DNA of 64,000 bases, from assembly GCF_024586455.1 (NCBI RefSeq), contig NW_026089624.1, positions 13,731,341 through 13,795,340 on the forward strand, read 5' to 3'. The notes under the pieces are model-generated. The model saw only the letters and a list, made by a program, of their open reading frames with translations. It did no database searches and had not been told where the DNA came from. Position numbers and translations under genes: made by a program. Shown in pieces: positions 23,341 to 35,019 of the stretch; position 1 is the first letter of the stretch, and every line of letters begins with the position of its first letter. Origin of the DNA: Bactrocera neohumeralis. Its lineage: Eukaryota; Arthropoda; Insecta; Diptera; Tephritidae.

Positions 23341-23789
23341 CTAATCCTTATCTTTAAATAAAGCTAAATACTTTGCCATAACTTAAATTATGTGCGCTTT
23401 ATTTTTCTATTTCCACATGCATAAAAAGCACCTATTATGTACATACTTCTATACTATCAAGCTGCAAACTCTGTGAAAGCAGATTATAAATTTATGTCAC
23501 CTTTTGAAGGTTATAAATAGTTGAAGCAAATCAATTATTCCCCCAAAAATTTAAGTAAAAGGCATAAAAAGTTTTAATATTTTAAATAGATGTTTTTTGT
23601 CGTTTTTTCAATCGTGCTAAACAAAAAACAAAATCCCAGTGAATTTATGGAATATAAACCAATAAAAAGTCTTAAAAAATAAAATATTCTATGGTTTTGA
23701 GGTCTTATTTTGTAAAATCATGTAAAAATTTTGTAAAAGTCATCTTATGCGTTCCAAGATTGGATTTTAACTTCAAATAACTTTTGAAT

Positions 23790-24105
23790 GAGTCGACTTA
23801 GTGAAAAATTCCTATTGGACTTCCGTACAACTATACATTTTTACTTGACAATAGTTTGTTCAAATCCATCAAATCCGGGTCCATTTTTTTCTACAAAATC
23901 GTATATCGTAAATGTTCTACGGATCATTCTGAGCAACTTACCTCAAGAGACTATGATTCTAAAACGAGTTTCGACCTAGCGATTTTTAAGAAAAATAAAT
24001 TTATAATCCCTAAAAAACATCGCTGGCTCGAACCCGATTTAAGACCCATTATCCGAGGAACATTTCCCGCATACGCGATTTTTCCATTTTTTGACTCCCC
24101 ATAAA
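23790..24105. repeat. dispersed repeat D, copy 1
   Basis: Shares scattered similarity with 57650-57830 in the same orientation: AAACATCGCTGGCTCGAACC against AAATCGCTGACTCGAAACCG, then AGGAACATTTCCCGCATACG against AGAACATTTCCTGCGTACGC. No coding domain appears in the overlapping frames at 23788-24232. The relationship is weak, so confidence is low. Confidence 0.4.
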
Positions 24106-24303
24106 TCCCGTGTGTTCTGTAGTGTGTTTCGGTTTTGTGTGGATCGATGTGTGGTGTTCTCGAGAATTTGAGGAGGAGGTGTAACTTATTTAGACAGTAC
24201 CTTAATAGTGTGGTATATGTATTTAGAATCATCCAAGCATATTAGCGCAAAAAACGATATATCAGAAAAGTCTCTTTTAAATTTTTACTTTTTAATAAAA
24301 AAG

Positions 24304-24424
24304 GAGCCGCCGAAAAAAGCTCAAAGCATGGAGCTGAAGATAAGGCGAATTCAATTATAACAGCAATGAAGGATCGCATGAAGCAGCGTGAACGTGAAAA
24401 GCCCGAAATTTTCGAATTAATCCG
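24304..24424 (+). CDS. unc-13: unc-13 exon, C1-C2B linker
   Basis: A 121-nt exon (2 bases, 39 codons, 2 bases). With the previous exon it reads R-AAEKSSKHGAEDKANSIITA then MKDRMKQREREKPEIFELI-R. The highly charged MKDRMKQREREKPEIFELI stretch is the conserved helical linker between C1 and C2B in Unc-13/Munc13. The acceptor AG is at 24302-24303, with AT-rich sequence rather than a strong pyrimidine tract; the donor is GTAAGC at 24425. The exit phase (two bases, CG) accepts either of the two downstream alternatives: T gives Arg with exon 30434, G gives Arg with exon 39629. Confidence 0.96.
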
Positions 24425-24429
24425 GTAAG

Positions 24430-25650
24430 CTCCATAGGTTTAAGTTATAAAATTATTTGAATATAGTGCCGTTCAAACAAACGGCAAAGATACACACACT
24501 CACAGTTATATATACATAATATATATATATATATATATGCTGTTGCGTCGTTCGTCGTTCGTCCACCATTTGACAAAGTAGTTGCAATGCAATTGTGACC
24601 ATTTCTTTTGTTGTAGATGGCGCAATATACTAAAAGCAGTGTGTAATTTACATAACACGGTCATCTGTTAAAACCTTATGGATAATTATACTCTTTTGAT
24701 ATATAATTGTATAATAAGCAAACAATTTGCAATACAAAAATTTCGCGAATTTAAGTTAAGGTTCAAAGTACTCTATCTTTTAAGATCTATCAAAATTGCA
24801 AGTATGGTCAACTTTATTAAAATCGGTAGTTTATCTCGTACAAACAAGGTGACACGTAATAGTTATATGCATTTATAGTATAGTATCCATTAGAACTGAA
24901 GAAACATACCAAACCTAATATAAAACGTATTTTTTCTAAATAGAACGCAAAAAAGCCAAAATGCCAAAAAAATTTAATATTAATTTAAACTATCCAAACA
25001 TTTTTGTGTTGCTGTGTATGTTGGGTTCTATTGCTAACCACCAAGAAAGCACATTATTATGATTAAAAAAATTGTAATAATTCTTTGTAGCATTGCCAAC
25101 TAAGGTTGTTTCAAAACTTATTTTAAAGGTAGTTTCATAAATGCTTCACATAGTTACATAGAACACTTTTTCAATAATTTTACAGTTTAAGCTTTTTATT
25201 GTCCCATCACAGTTTTTTAAAGAAACTATACGAAATTGAGATCGATATTGTGCAGGCCATTGAAAAACTATGATATGAACTAGTCAAACTAAGACGCATA
25301 TTTTGAATCGATACTGTGCTGGCATATCCGTTTTAGTGGCATATTCTTTTCTTGGCGTGGCAGCAAAATTCTATCTAGGAGAATAAATGCAAATCACTTC
25401 AAAACTATTAATTTGCCTACACAATTATCTTTTGATATACCATGGACTTAAACTTTGTCCTTATAGTTTGAGTACTTGCTTCAATCATCATATAAAAAAG
25501 TGTGTTACTTGTATGCACGAATTGTATGTTATTATCGAAATACGAAAAAGGCGAAATAATTATTTTATAATTTTTTACCTGTACTTATAAAAATTTAATG
25601 ATTTATTTGTGGACACAGTACATGTATATATATGTACATATATAGTTATA
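24430..25650. other. unc-13 intron, no gene recognised
   Basis: AT-rich, with a TA dinucleotide run at about 24505-24540. No domain-bearing frame and no element ends were seen. Confidence 0.5.
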
Positions 25651-25653
25651 TAT

Positions 25654-25920
25654 TAGGGTGGGTCAAAAACAACAATTGTGTTTTCGAAAGCTTCTCCATG
25701 TATGATCTCTTAATTGTAATGGGGAGGTCTTCCGCCGAACGGTTTTTTATTTTTTCTTATTGTCAGTTAAAAAACTCAAAACTCTCTTCAAACAACTTAA
25801 AAAAATTGTTTAATTGGTTAATCATATTTTTCTATTCATAGAAACTCAAAATTGTGTAAATTTTCCTGAAATTCACAAAATAAATTGAAATTTTTCGACC
25901 TTCCTATAAAATCAATTTAA
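25654..25920 (+). repeat. GGGTGGGT repeat, copy 3
   Basis: Begins TAGGGTGGGTCAAAAACAAC and continues GCTTCTCCATGTATGATCTC and TTAATTGTAATGGGGAGGTC, parallel to copy 1 (GCTCTCCAGGTACGACCTCT, TAATTGTA). The right-hand border is arbitrary. An open frame of 69 codons inside it is not coding. Confidence 0.5.
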
Positions 25921-27880
25921 ATAAACTAAAATAGACAAATTTCAATATTAATTACTATCTTCTAAACGATTAGGCTTAAGATAAAATTGTTACAGAACTT
26001 TTTCGAAGAGCTTCAATGACCTACAAAATCATTAAGCTATTTTTTTGAAGTGGTTGAAGCGAGCTATGAATTTTTTTATATTTTATATATATTTATATAT
26101 AGATATATATGTATGTATATCTGTGAGTGCTAATATACAAAACTATGAAGATATAACAAAAAAAAAACTGTTTAAAAATACAATGATTTTACCATTACAT
26201 TTTAATAAAAATAAACTTCACTTGGTTTCAATTAATAAGTTCATACATGTATTTATTTTATCATTTATGTTTATTACGATTATTTTACTTAAAAAATATA
26301 GTTTACTATTAGATATCGTACGTATCGTCGTTTTCGTGCAAATACTAGTAATATAAGACAGGTATACTTCTGCATTGAACTCGTTTGATAAATGGGTACT
26401 ACGTATATAATGTTTAAAAGCAAAAACGCTTTGACGGCATATTAATTATACAAGATTATATTAATGAATAATACGTTTGGTCTGGTGTAGTTCGTTGGTT
26501 TATAACAAAGCTCTTGTACTACAGGGTTTTGGTCGGATGCATTATTTTTAAGAAAGTATTGAAATGTCAACACAGGGCTTGCAGAAGGGTATTAGACGGT
26601 ATTAATAATAACACATGCAATTGTGTTCATTAACTTCGATATATTTATAAATTTCATTTCTTATAGTCTAAGTTTAGCTACGAGTTTTATTTGTCGAATC
26701 AATAAGTTTTTGCTTAGTCGTTTCATCACGAGGCCTAGTCAATCCGAGTGTGTCACTCAAACCATTAGAACATGACACTTGTAACTGAAAGCTTCTTAAA
26801 AAAGGTTGAGCGGGGTAATCTTGGTATTAAACAACTGAAAATACTAATAGCGCAACTTTCCATTGTGTTAATAAATGGGAAATGATTAGTACTAAAAATC
26901 GTTTTGTTAATTCATTCTCATTTTTCTAGTTACTTAATAAGTTTTCTTTTTAGAGTAAAGTAAAGTATGACAAATAATAAGATGTGTTATTTTACCAAAT
27001 AGAATCTATGTATATTACTTTAGTTATTAACAGTTCTTGCATATCAATTCCTTCAATGGAAAACTTTTTTATTTGAAATGTGACGAAATTTGGCATAGAT
27101 TACGCTGGTCTGCAGTGGTTTTGTTGCCCTAGATATACTATAAGATCGGTTTTGGATGCATTTCTGCTTACAATTCATGACACTATCTTATTTTGCAGGA
27201 TTTTCTCTCGTTTATTTTTAAATCTTTATTTTCATTTTACTTGACAAAAATCAGAAAATATGCAACAGAAATGTTTTTAATTTCATTTGTATCTTGGAAA
27301 TGTTTTTCATAATTTGTTGCTTTGCGGTTATCTAGGAAAATTTCCACTATCTACACTAATCTTATCCAAGTTACATTTTCCACAATATTCATAACTTTGA
27401 TAAAATCGGTATCTTTCAGAAGTCGTCATATTTGAGGAACAACAAATATTACAACTTTTCCATAGTAACAGAAATTTCTACAAATGTCACTTAAACAATA
27501 CCCTTCCTTGTTCAATGCTTTTAAAAACAGTTCTATCATTCCTATCTTAATCACGTATTAAATAACTGAGTTTCTTTTGAGAGTAAAACTTTGATTCAAA
27601 TCTCCCTCTTATACATATACTTTAGTATCTGGATATCATTGTTTCTGAGTAGTCTATGCAAATTACATTTGAAATGTAAGCGAAATTTCCATTGAGTAAA
27701 ACCAGACATTTTGCAAACTGTAATTTAAAACACCTCCATCTTTGATTTTTAGTAAATTTCGAAAATGTTTTCACAGATTTACGGTAAGAAGTTTGAGAAA
27801 AATGATCACGAGATGTTTGCATGCATGAAAAAAACGTAGCACCTTAATCATCACTAAAAACCTAATTTTATAACTTCTTT
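25921..27880. other. unc-13 intron, no gene recognised
   Basis: AT-rich. The longest frame (103 codons at 26045-26356) is a low-complexity hydrophobic/Asn-Lys translation without splice or domain support. No terminal repeats were recognised. Confidence 0.5.
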
Positions 27881-27884
27881 ATTC

Positions 27885-28890
27885 GTCTTTACTGGCGTAG
27901 ACACCGCCGTGGCTAATGAGCAATAGACCATCGAAACGCCGAGTCATTAGATCTTGTCATCGTCCATACCCTGCACCATATAGCAGGACAAAAATAATGA
28001 GTGATTTATAGAGTTTGGTTTTTGTTCGTCGAGAGAGGACTTTACTTCTCAATTGTCTACTCAGTCCAAAGTAGCACCTGTTAGCAAGAGTTATTTTGCG
28101 TTGGATTTCGAGGAGCTTAAAATACCGTCCGACAGTTCCCTTATACCGATTTGCTGATGAGTACTCTCAGAAAGCAGGAGTGCAAGTCGAGTAGAAAACC
28201 TTTCGGCTGTCTCTTGTGATTGCAGCTTCTCGTGTTTGTTGACATGCGTTTTTTGCTGCACCGGTTGCGTATCTTGGCTGCAACAAGATAGTGTTCCGAG
28301 TCGATGTTTGGACCTCGGAGCGTACGCACGTTTAAAACACTGGAGATCGAACATGATCGATCTGGTTAGTGGCATTTCGATCAGGGGGCAGCCAAAGAAC
28401 GTGGTGAATTTTTCTATGCTGGAATCTAGTACTACAGATAACCATATTTCGGGCCACGTCGAAGTTGAGCAGCCTCAACCCATTTGGGAATGTTTCCCCG
28501 TGGGAGCTGAATTTACCGACTGTTGTGCCAAAGACACCTTCTTTGCTCAACCTAGCGTTGAAATCACCAAGCACGATTTTGACATCGTGGCGGAGGCAGT
28601 TCTCATAGGTGCGCTCCAAGCACTCACAGAAAGCATCTTTAGTTACATCCTCCTTCTCTTCCGTCGGTGCGTGGGTGCAAATCAGCGGTACGTCGCCTTG
28701 ATGCAGATTGTGGCTAGACGTTCATCCAAAGGGGTGAATGACAGTACTCGGCGACGGAGTCTCACTCCCACCACGAATCCCACACCGAACTTGTGCTCCT
28801 TTATATTGCCACTGTAGTAAATGCTACAAGGACCTACTCGCCTCAGTTTCCTCACTCGCGCAAACTTCGCACATGACTCCATCCTCCTTT
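27885..28890 (-). mobile_element. LINE copy with internal deletion
   Basis: Same family as 6630-9155. On the minus strand the right part (28890-28130) is the 5' region: MESCAKFARVRKLRRVG, then the endonuclease with KIVLGDFNARLSKEGVFGTT, NMVICSTRFQHRKIH-type and RSKHRLGTLSCC. At about 28105 the sequence jumps straight to the 3' end (28100-27885: RITLAN-type, SLISL..., GTCTACGCC). The whole reverse transcriptase (about 1 kb or more) is therefore missing. The plus-strand frame of 193 codons at 28236-28817 is a shadow. This copy cannot encode an active enzyme. Confidence 0.85.
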
Positions 28891-29089
28891 TATTACTAGC
28901 AAGCCCAAATTTATCAAAATATTAGATATGCAATTATCTTGAAAACAAAAGCTCATCCAATATATATTATTTTATAAATCAGGCCGTGACCTGGTCTCTG
29001 GAAAGTATCAAAATTTGTTTAGATATCCAGGGCAACAAAAAACATTGTTATTATCTAAGGTATCGCTTTAATCTCTGATGAAATTTTTC

Positions 29090-29340
29090 AGGTCGAAACA
29101 CTACAGCAAACTAATCGAACAAGATCGTGATCTAGTATGAAAAATTGTTTGATTTAAAATCTATAATCTTCGCAAAAATGGTTCATATCGAACAACTACA
29201 GCATTTAGCTGACAAACAAACTGACTGATCAAAATCAAGTTCATATATGGAATCTTTTGTATTTGTGAAGAGTATTATAGATTCAATGCAACCGAAGGAA
29301 ACATTTTGTCTTGTTATTTTGTAAGTTATGTTTCCCCTGT
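29090..29340 (+). repeat. repeat B right part, fragment
   Basis: Contains GCAAAAATGGTTCATATCGA, GCTGACAAACAAACTGACTG and ATCAAAATCAAGTTCATATA, then GAGTATTATAGATTCAATGC and AACCGAAGG, in the order seen at 16440-16760 and after 6060. The CCCTGAACAGGGTATA start is absent. Confidence 0.5.
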
Positions 29341-30433
29341 TTGGTAGTAATAGAAATATTATTCAATAACTGAGACAGGTTTTTCTTTCATTTGGTTGCT
29401 AAAAAGTCAAATTTGTACATTTATTATAAAGTATCGACACCATTGACACCAAAAGCAAAATATAAAGTGAATAATGTTGTTCAATAAGCACTACTGTAAA
29501 CTGAATTCCGACATATGTTAAACGTTAGAAATTTTGAACCAATACCTCCCTCAACTTTACAGAATGTAATTCTTTTACTTTAAGCTTTCAATTACGCGTT
29601 CTTTTGTATTAATATTATTAACAACAGGTTCATATGTTATTTCAAAATATGAAAAAATATTATACTTTTATCTTAACCAGTTGTAACTATTCAATGCATT
29701 TTATTATTAAATAATTCTTGCTTTATCAGTAGGGGTTTTCCAGCAGATAATTATTATTATGATAAAAAATGTAATAAGATTATGCTCTTAAAAACATCAT
29801 AACTAATAGTGTAGCAAAGGCAGCACAACACAAATTTTAAGTTTTTTTAAAGCATTTCAAATGAGAGAACGACGTTTTGTAGTTTAATTTTTTTAGTATT
29901 TGTTGGCAGGAAAGAGATTAAATAAGAAATATCAAAATCACAGGTCGAAGTTAGTTATTTAGTTTCCATTTTGGAAAATATATACAATTTTTGTGATGCG
30001 CATGCTTCAAATGTAATCAACAACCAACAGAAACAATGAACAACAATTACAATTAATGTAAGATGCTAATCATAATGGGCTTACATAGCGGAGTTCCAAA
30101 AGATACCCCAATATTTTTAGAATTTACCTTACATTAAGTATTTGCTGTCATAACGTGATTTATTATTTATTTAGTTTTGTTATGTGTGTAGCATTATTTT
30201 TTCTATAATTAAGGAAAACTTGTTTCTAAAATTCATGCTCGCCCTAAACGGGTTAATTAGAAAACAATATGTTTTCTAGACCATAACAATTAAATCATGA
30301 TATGTATCTACGCATAGCCATCTACTTATAGTCTATTAAAACCTATCAATATGTATATGTACCTATCGTTTAACAACCTAAATATTAACCTACTATCTAC
30401 AACAACTACTCCAATAACTGTGCACGTGCGCAG
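29341..30433. other. unc-13 intron, no gene recognised
   Basis: AT-rich sequence leading to the acceptor of the next exon. No frame or repeat I can support. Confidence 0.5.
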
Positions 30434-30540
30434 TGCGGTATTCAGCGTAGAAGAGAAAAGTCACACAGGTCACATGAAAGCTGTTAAGCAAAGCGTTTTG
30501 GACGGTACTAGCAAATGGTCTGCTAAAATTGCAATTACAG
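30434..30540 (+). CDS. unc-13: unc-13 alternative exon 'a', linker to C2B
   Basis: A 107-nt exon (1 base, 35 codons, 1 base) encoding AVFSVEEKSHTGHMKAVKQS then VLDGTSKWSAKIAIT. It completes Arg from the linker exon and leaves G, which joins TG of the C2B exon at 53886 to give Val (ITVICAQG). The KAVKQSVLDGTSKWSAKI stretch is the form I associate with Munc13-1 in vertebrates, just before and in the first strand of C2B. The acceptor is GCAG at 30430-30433. The donor is GTTTGC, clearly weaker than those of the other exons, which fits regulated splicing. A homologous exon of identical length and phase lies at 39629. Confidence 0.95.
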
Positions 30541-31660
30541 GTTTGCATATTTTAAACTATGAATCAAGTATTTTGTTAGTAACTTGTTTTATGCACAAAT
30601 ACCAAACACAAATGCCAATACACATGTTTGTACATATATATATATATATACGTATACATGCGCATAATCTAAAAATAGATACAAACCTACATTAATAAAT
30701 ACTATGATATGTGAATTATAATAATGATACTTAATACAAATGTACATTTAAAGCCTTACCGGCACACATAAACACGCATACACGAACATGATACACTCAT
30801 TTAACAGGGCGCTCAAGCTGAATAAACACATACAATTCTACAGACAGACATTGTTATAACTTCTTTTTTATTAGTATAATTTAAAATTAATTTCTGAACA
30901 ACCATAACGATACCATATATTTATTATATATAAAAGAAATTGCTGTTATTTCAAGTGTAATAATTATGCATATAAATATGTAAGTGTTTTCTAAGGACTT
31001 ATATGGTTACATATAACTTTTTACCAAGTATATATGCCCTGTAAGAAAAACTTGCCAATATGTGTTGACTCAATAAAGAATGTAATTTATTATACTTCAT
31101 TGACACCAAATACTGATATCAGGCTGATACTGATTTAGACAAGAAACCTACACATAAATGATGCATTTAAGAGTTTCTCGCAGGGTGCATATAAAATAAA
31201 AATAAACAATTAATGTTGTATTTAAAATGTGTTGTAATTTATATATGTTAATGCACTTATAAAATTGTAAAAACAGCCATTGGTAGAACCAATAAGGACA
31301 TTTATGATAGCAATGGTTGGACAAAAATATGGTTTACTATTAAGTTAACATAATTAGAGAGTTAGTTTGTACTGAGTTTACGAAATGACATGCATATATA
31401 TTTTTAACTTTTTTGTGTAATTCCATTACCCCAATTTATATTAATTACGGCGTCTTCTATAGTACATACTATACTACCAAATGCGCTATCGTATAGCAAT
31501 TTTTTTAATCAACGTTCTCTCTCAACTCTTGAAACGAACCTACTTGTAGAATGCTACAAGTAAAGTAAAGTTGTAGTGGTATCACTAATTTTTAACAGCT
31601 TTAAGACATATGTATATGAATCTACTATATATTTATACTTCTGTACCCATTATATTTTAT
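30541..31660. other. unc-13 intron, no gene recognised
   Basis: AT-rich with a short TA/CA-rich run at 30630-30660. The frame at 30351-30695 is the exon above read through into intron. No element ends were noticed. Confidence 0.5.
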
Positions 31661-32092
31661 AATGAAACGCTATTCCTCGCAGAACGTCCGGACCTCAGCA
31701 CGGAAAGTCGTATACAGTCATTCGTTTATTTCCACAGAAGGTCTTTTTTGCAAAATCACCGTCGATTATGCAATTGTATTCGATGAAATAAAATTCAATT
31801 CAATATGTGTTTGCAAAATACATTTCAAAATTGAAAAGATTATTTCGGCAGATATGATTGTTTGTCGAGTAACGTCAAAATCGAGGTTCCAAGCTACATC
31901 CTCACCAATTGTCAGCCTAACGGTTCAGCCGATACTGAGTTATAAATATATACATATATTGCAAAAAAAAAGGGCTTCTGTAAGGACTTCTGCACTACTA
32001 CGAGTACTAATGGAATACCTGTACAAATTTCCACGTATTTCGTGCTGCGGCTCGAACGTTATGCCGGCGCATAACGAAATAGCGTTTCATTT
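31661..32092. mobile_element. small element with inverted ATGAAACGCTATT ends
   Basis: Left AATGAAACGCTATTCCTCGC; right in reverse complement ATGAAACGCTATTTCGTTAT. The 432-bp interior includes GGTTCCAAGCTACATCCTCA then CCAATTGTCAGCC, resembling GGTTCTAAGCTACCTCTCCA then CCAATTTTCAGCC at 35660-35700, so it is related to the Helitron-like block. The open frame of 146 codons at 31662-32102 runs almost exactly from end to end of the element but shows no domain I recognise. Confidence 0.6.
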
Positions 32093-32138
32093 TTATATAT
32101 AAGATATAACATATATGTGTATATATATATATTATATA

Positions 32139-33002
32139 CAAGGTCTGTCGCAAAAGAAACAGAACTTTTTAAACATAACTGTTTCTGGTGGCGAAACCTA
32201 TTGGTGGGTATATGAAGTAAAAAGTTTGATTTCTTGTTGACATTTCGTAAAAATTTTAAGACAATTGGATAACTACAATCGATGTTATCGATCAAAAAGT
32301 GATATCAGCTTTTGGTCATCGGTCGTAAAATGCAAAGGGCAAATATTAAATTTTGTTTTAAACTAGGGAAAACGTTTACTGAAACATTTCAAATGATGAA
32401 AAAAATTTATGGTGATCAGTTCCTATCCCGTAGTAGTCGGAGGACCTCTGTGACGATCAGAAGTCGGTCGTCTTCAGAAGTCAAAAATAAAGACTGATTT
32501 GTTTTTACGATTCCGAGGGTATTGTACACCGAGAGTTCATCCCACCTGGCCAAACGATTAATGCTGTGTTTTACCTAGGTGTTATGAAGCGTCTTTTGTC
32601 ACGCAATCGTCGTGCTCGACCACAATACCGCGAGGCAGGGTCCTGGCGCCTGTTGCACGATAATGCGTCGTGTGATTTTTTGACAAAAAACTCCATATTA
32701 ACCATTAATCATTCACTCTACTCACCTGAGCTGGCACCCTGTGATATCCTATTTGGGAAACTTCATTTGCCCATGAAAGAACACTGGTTTTAGGACATTT
32801 TAGCTATCCAAGAGGCGACGATTGATATTCTCAAGAGCATTCCGAAAAATTACCTTAAACACTCATTTGAAATGCTAATTGACCGGGCTAAACGCTGTAT
32901 CGAAGCACAAGGAAACTACTTTGAATAAAAAAATATAACTTTTAAAAATATTAATTTTTTGTTGTTTTTTTAACAGTCCTGTTTCTTTTGCGACAGAGCT
33001 TG
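32139..33002 (+). mobile_element. mariner, internally deleted, intact ends
   Basis: Flanked by TA on both sides (32137-32138, 33003-33004). Terminal inverted repeats: CAAGGTCTGTCGCAAAAGAA left and CAAGCTCTGTCGCAAAAGAA right (reverse complement). The N-terminal frame from 32312 reads MVIGRKMQRANIKFCFKLGK then TFTETFQMMKKIYGD. After a deletion, the C-terminal part is LLHDNAS, LTINHSLYSPELAPCDILFG, KLHLPMKEHWF and finally FEMLIDRAKRCIEAQGNYFE. The second helix-turn-helix and the first catalytic acid are lost; a stop follows HWF. It is the same family as the fragment at 733-964 and related to the copy at 62507. Confidence 0.92.
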
Positions 33003-33004
33003 TA

Positions 33005-34015
33005 TATTATTACCTGGTATTGTTAATAATCTTTGATAATTATTCAAGCGATAAATGCGAGCATAGCCGCGGAAAAAAAAATATTTAAAATAAAAAACAA
33101 TGTTTAGGAGATTTATTGAGATAAAATTAGAAATATTGAGATTGCATATTCATACTGAGGCTGTAAATGATAATACCTGTCAATTTCGTTCACGTATTGC
33201 TCTGTTCTAAGTAATATACTCGTATTTTGTCCAGTTACGCTGACTGCGGAAGCAAAGGCAATATTAGGCGTGTTTTATTTGAGCAGCTTATTTTGTATTG
33301 AAGACAAATTGGCGTACCTAAGAAAAATTCGTTGATCGGCGGATATTTTGCCGCGCAGCGTAAACGCCGACACGGCATCTCTAAATAAAGTGGGAAATTT
33401 ATGATAAAATTCTCGCTGAAATTTTAAAATTATACAAAAGAAATGAAAACGAAAAATAAATTACGAACGTTAATCTATGGACATGAGGAACTTTTGACAG
33501 TTATTTGGTCCTGCCGCTGTTATGTAGGGACGGCAGTTAGTTATTAACTTGTATATTGAACTCAGTTCATCATTTTTTTTTCATTCAATAATAATAAATC
33601 TTATTTTGACAGATGAAGATGTAATCTAACCAAAATTACACATTTTTTAGATGGGTAAGACAAATATGAACACTTTTTCAGTTTTTTGTATTCTAGACCT
33701 CAATGGGACATTATATTTGGGAAATATATTTGTATCACAAATTAATATTCCATACACAAATTTGAAGTTGAAACTAACATTCTCTGCAAGTCAAACAATT
33801 TGAATTAAAGTGAATATCGGGTGACAGTCTGTTTACAGTTTCTCGCATTGCCAACACAGTTCGTTTTTAAGCGAAAATATGGAATAAGCTTTTTATTTGT
33901 CAACTATTTAGCTATTAGCTTATGACAGTCAATTAAAACACGCTTAATATATTTAAAATAAGATACTTTTTATGCATCCCAAATATTTTTTTCTTTGTAT
34001 TTTTTATTTTCAAAG
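33005..34015. other. unc-13 intron, no gene recognised
   Basis: A GC-richer patch at 33180-33380 (TACGCTGACTGCGGAAGCAA, TTGCCGCGCAGCGTAAACGC) stands out from its surroundings but has no open frame or terminal repeats that I can identify. Confidence 0.4.
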
Positions 34016-34016
34016 C

Positions 34017-34360
34017 TGTTTTTCGAATGTCAAGAATCGATTCTTAATCGACTTCGACTACTGAAGATCGATTCCGAAAAATCGATTATTTTACGAGAAA
34101 ACTCGATTTTCGAGTAGAATCGGAACCGAGTTTACCATCCCTACTGGCACCCATCGCGTGCACATATATTAACCTCCGCATAATAACCGCCACAAAAAAA
34201 AATGATTTTTTTTTCATGTAATTTATATGGAAAACAGAAAATTAGAAATAGGCACCTCTAAATATTAATATTAAGAGCTCATCTTTTGATTGACTTTCTT
34301 TTTCACATTTTCGAAAGTTTTTAGCCTGTTTTTCAGTTGAAAAAAAAGGTTGCCTCAGAA
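34017..34360 (+). repeat. dispersed repeat C, copy 2
   Basis: Second copy of 6249-6570 in the same orientation. It differs by base changes and an extra segment (about 34255-34275) just before CATCTTTTGATTGAC. No coding content; the 84-codon minus-strand frame at 34242-34496 is not supported. Confidence 0.75.
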
Positions 34361-34769
34361 TGACACATATATATCTTCCTCTAGCTTCTGATTTATTTCC
34401 CTTTGATAAATAAATCATGAAATTTCTCGGTTGTTCGAAACGCTTTATATTAAGAACCGAAAGTGGAAACGCGTGACCGGAAGCCAGAAATGTCACTAAA
34501 AATGATAGCTCGCTTAATATCGCTCGACATGCAAAGCAAGCACACTTACGCCAGCAAAACTAAGACAAAAAACTAAAACTAACTAAAAACTAAGATAGAG
34601 GGTAGTGTAGAGACAGGTCGCCTGCGAGAGAATAAATTAAATAATCGCAGCCTTAGGGCACACGTATAGCGGACGCTTAAAGCCGTTTACGCAACACGCG
34701 AATTTACACTCAGCTCGGCTTTGAGCGTCCACTCTGCGGGCACCCTTGGGAAAGTACCGCTTCTCAGTA

Positions 34770-34960
34770 CAAAACTTGTAGCTAAGCACATGCTCTTTGC
34801 GAAATTTCGCTTAGATTGGCTAGCTGAGAGGTAGCGAATCTTTCTTTGGACTGACGATAGGAAGATCGTTTTGTTTAGTGGCCGAGGATTCTCTTGTTAT
34901 GTTAGAACTAAAGGACCCGACCACGCTTCACTTTGGCTGATACATAGAAAGTACTACCAT
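34770..34960 (+). mobile_element. Tc1-like transposase fragment, split (left part)
   Basis: Translates in pieces to AKHMLFAKFRLDWLAER, then WTDDRKIVLFSGRGF and YVRTKGPDHASLWL, the region around the first catalytic acid of a Tc1-like enzyme (WTDESKF type). The continuation (MVW-V-CFSY) is found at 35820-35870, about 860 bp further on, so a Helitron-like block has apparently landed in between. Confidence 0.7.
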
Positions 34961-35019
34961 ATGATTTATATTAGTTGGATTGCAACTATTAGTTAATGAA
35001 ATAGAGCATTTTTGTAAAG

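Noticed and set aside
26045..26356. 103-codon frame with hydrophobic stretches
   Set aside because: Low-complexity translation of AT-rich DNA; Lys/Asn/Ile/Phe composition as expected by chance.
28236..28817. The longest plus-strand open frame in the window (193 codons)
   Set aside because: It is the antisense shadow of the LINE endonuclease on the minus strand and has no domain of its own.
31662..32102. 146-codon open frame spanning a small element
   Set aside because: No recognisable domain, coincides with a repeat bounded by inverted ends, and has no splice or start context. Kept only as part of the element.
34550..34770. GC-richer stretch that looked at first like an RNA gene fragment
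   Set aside because: No cloverleaf, no conserved rRNA or snRNA motif could be recognised; it leads into a Tc1-like fragment.
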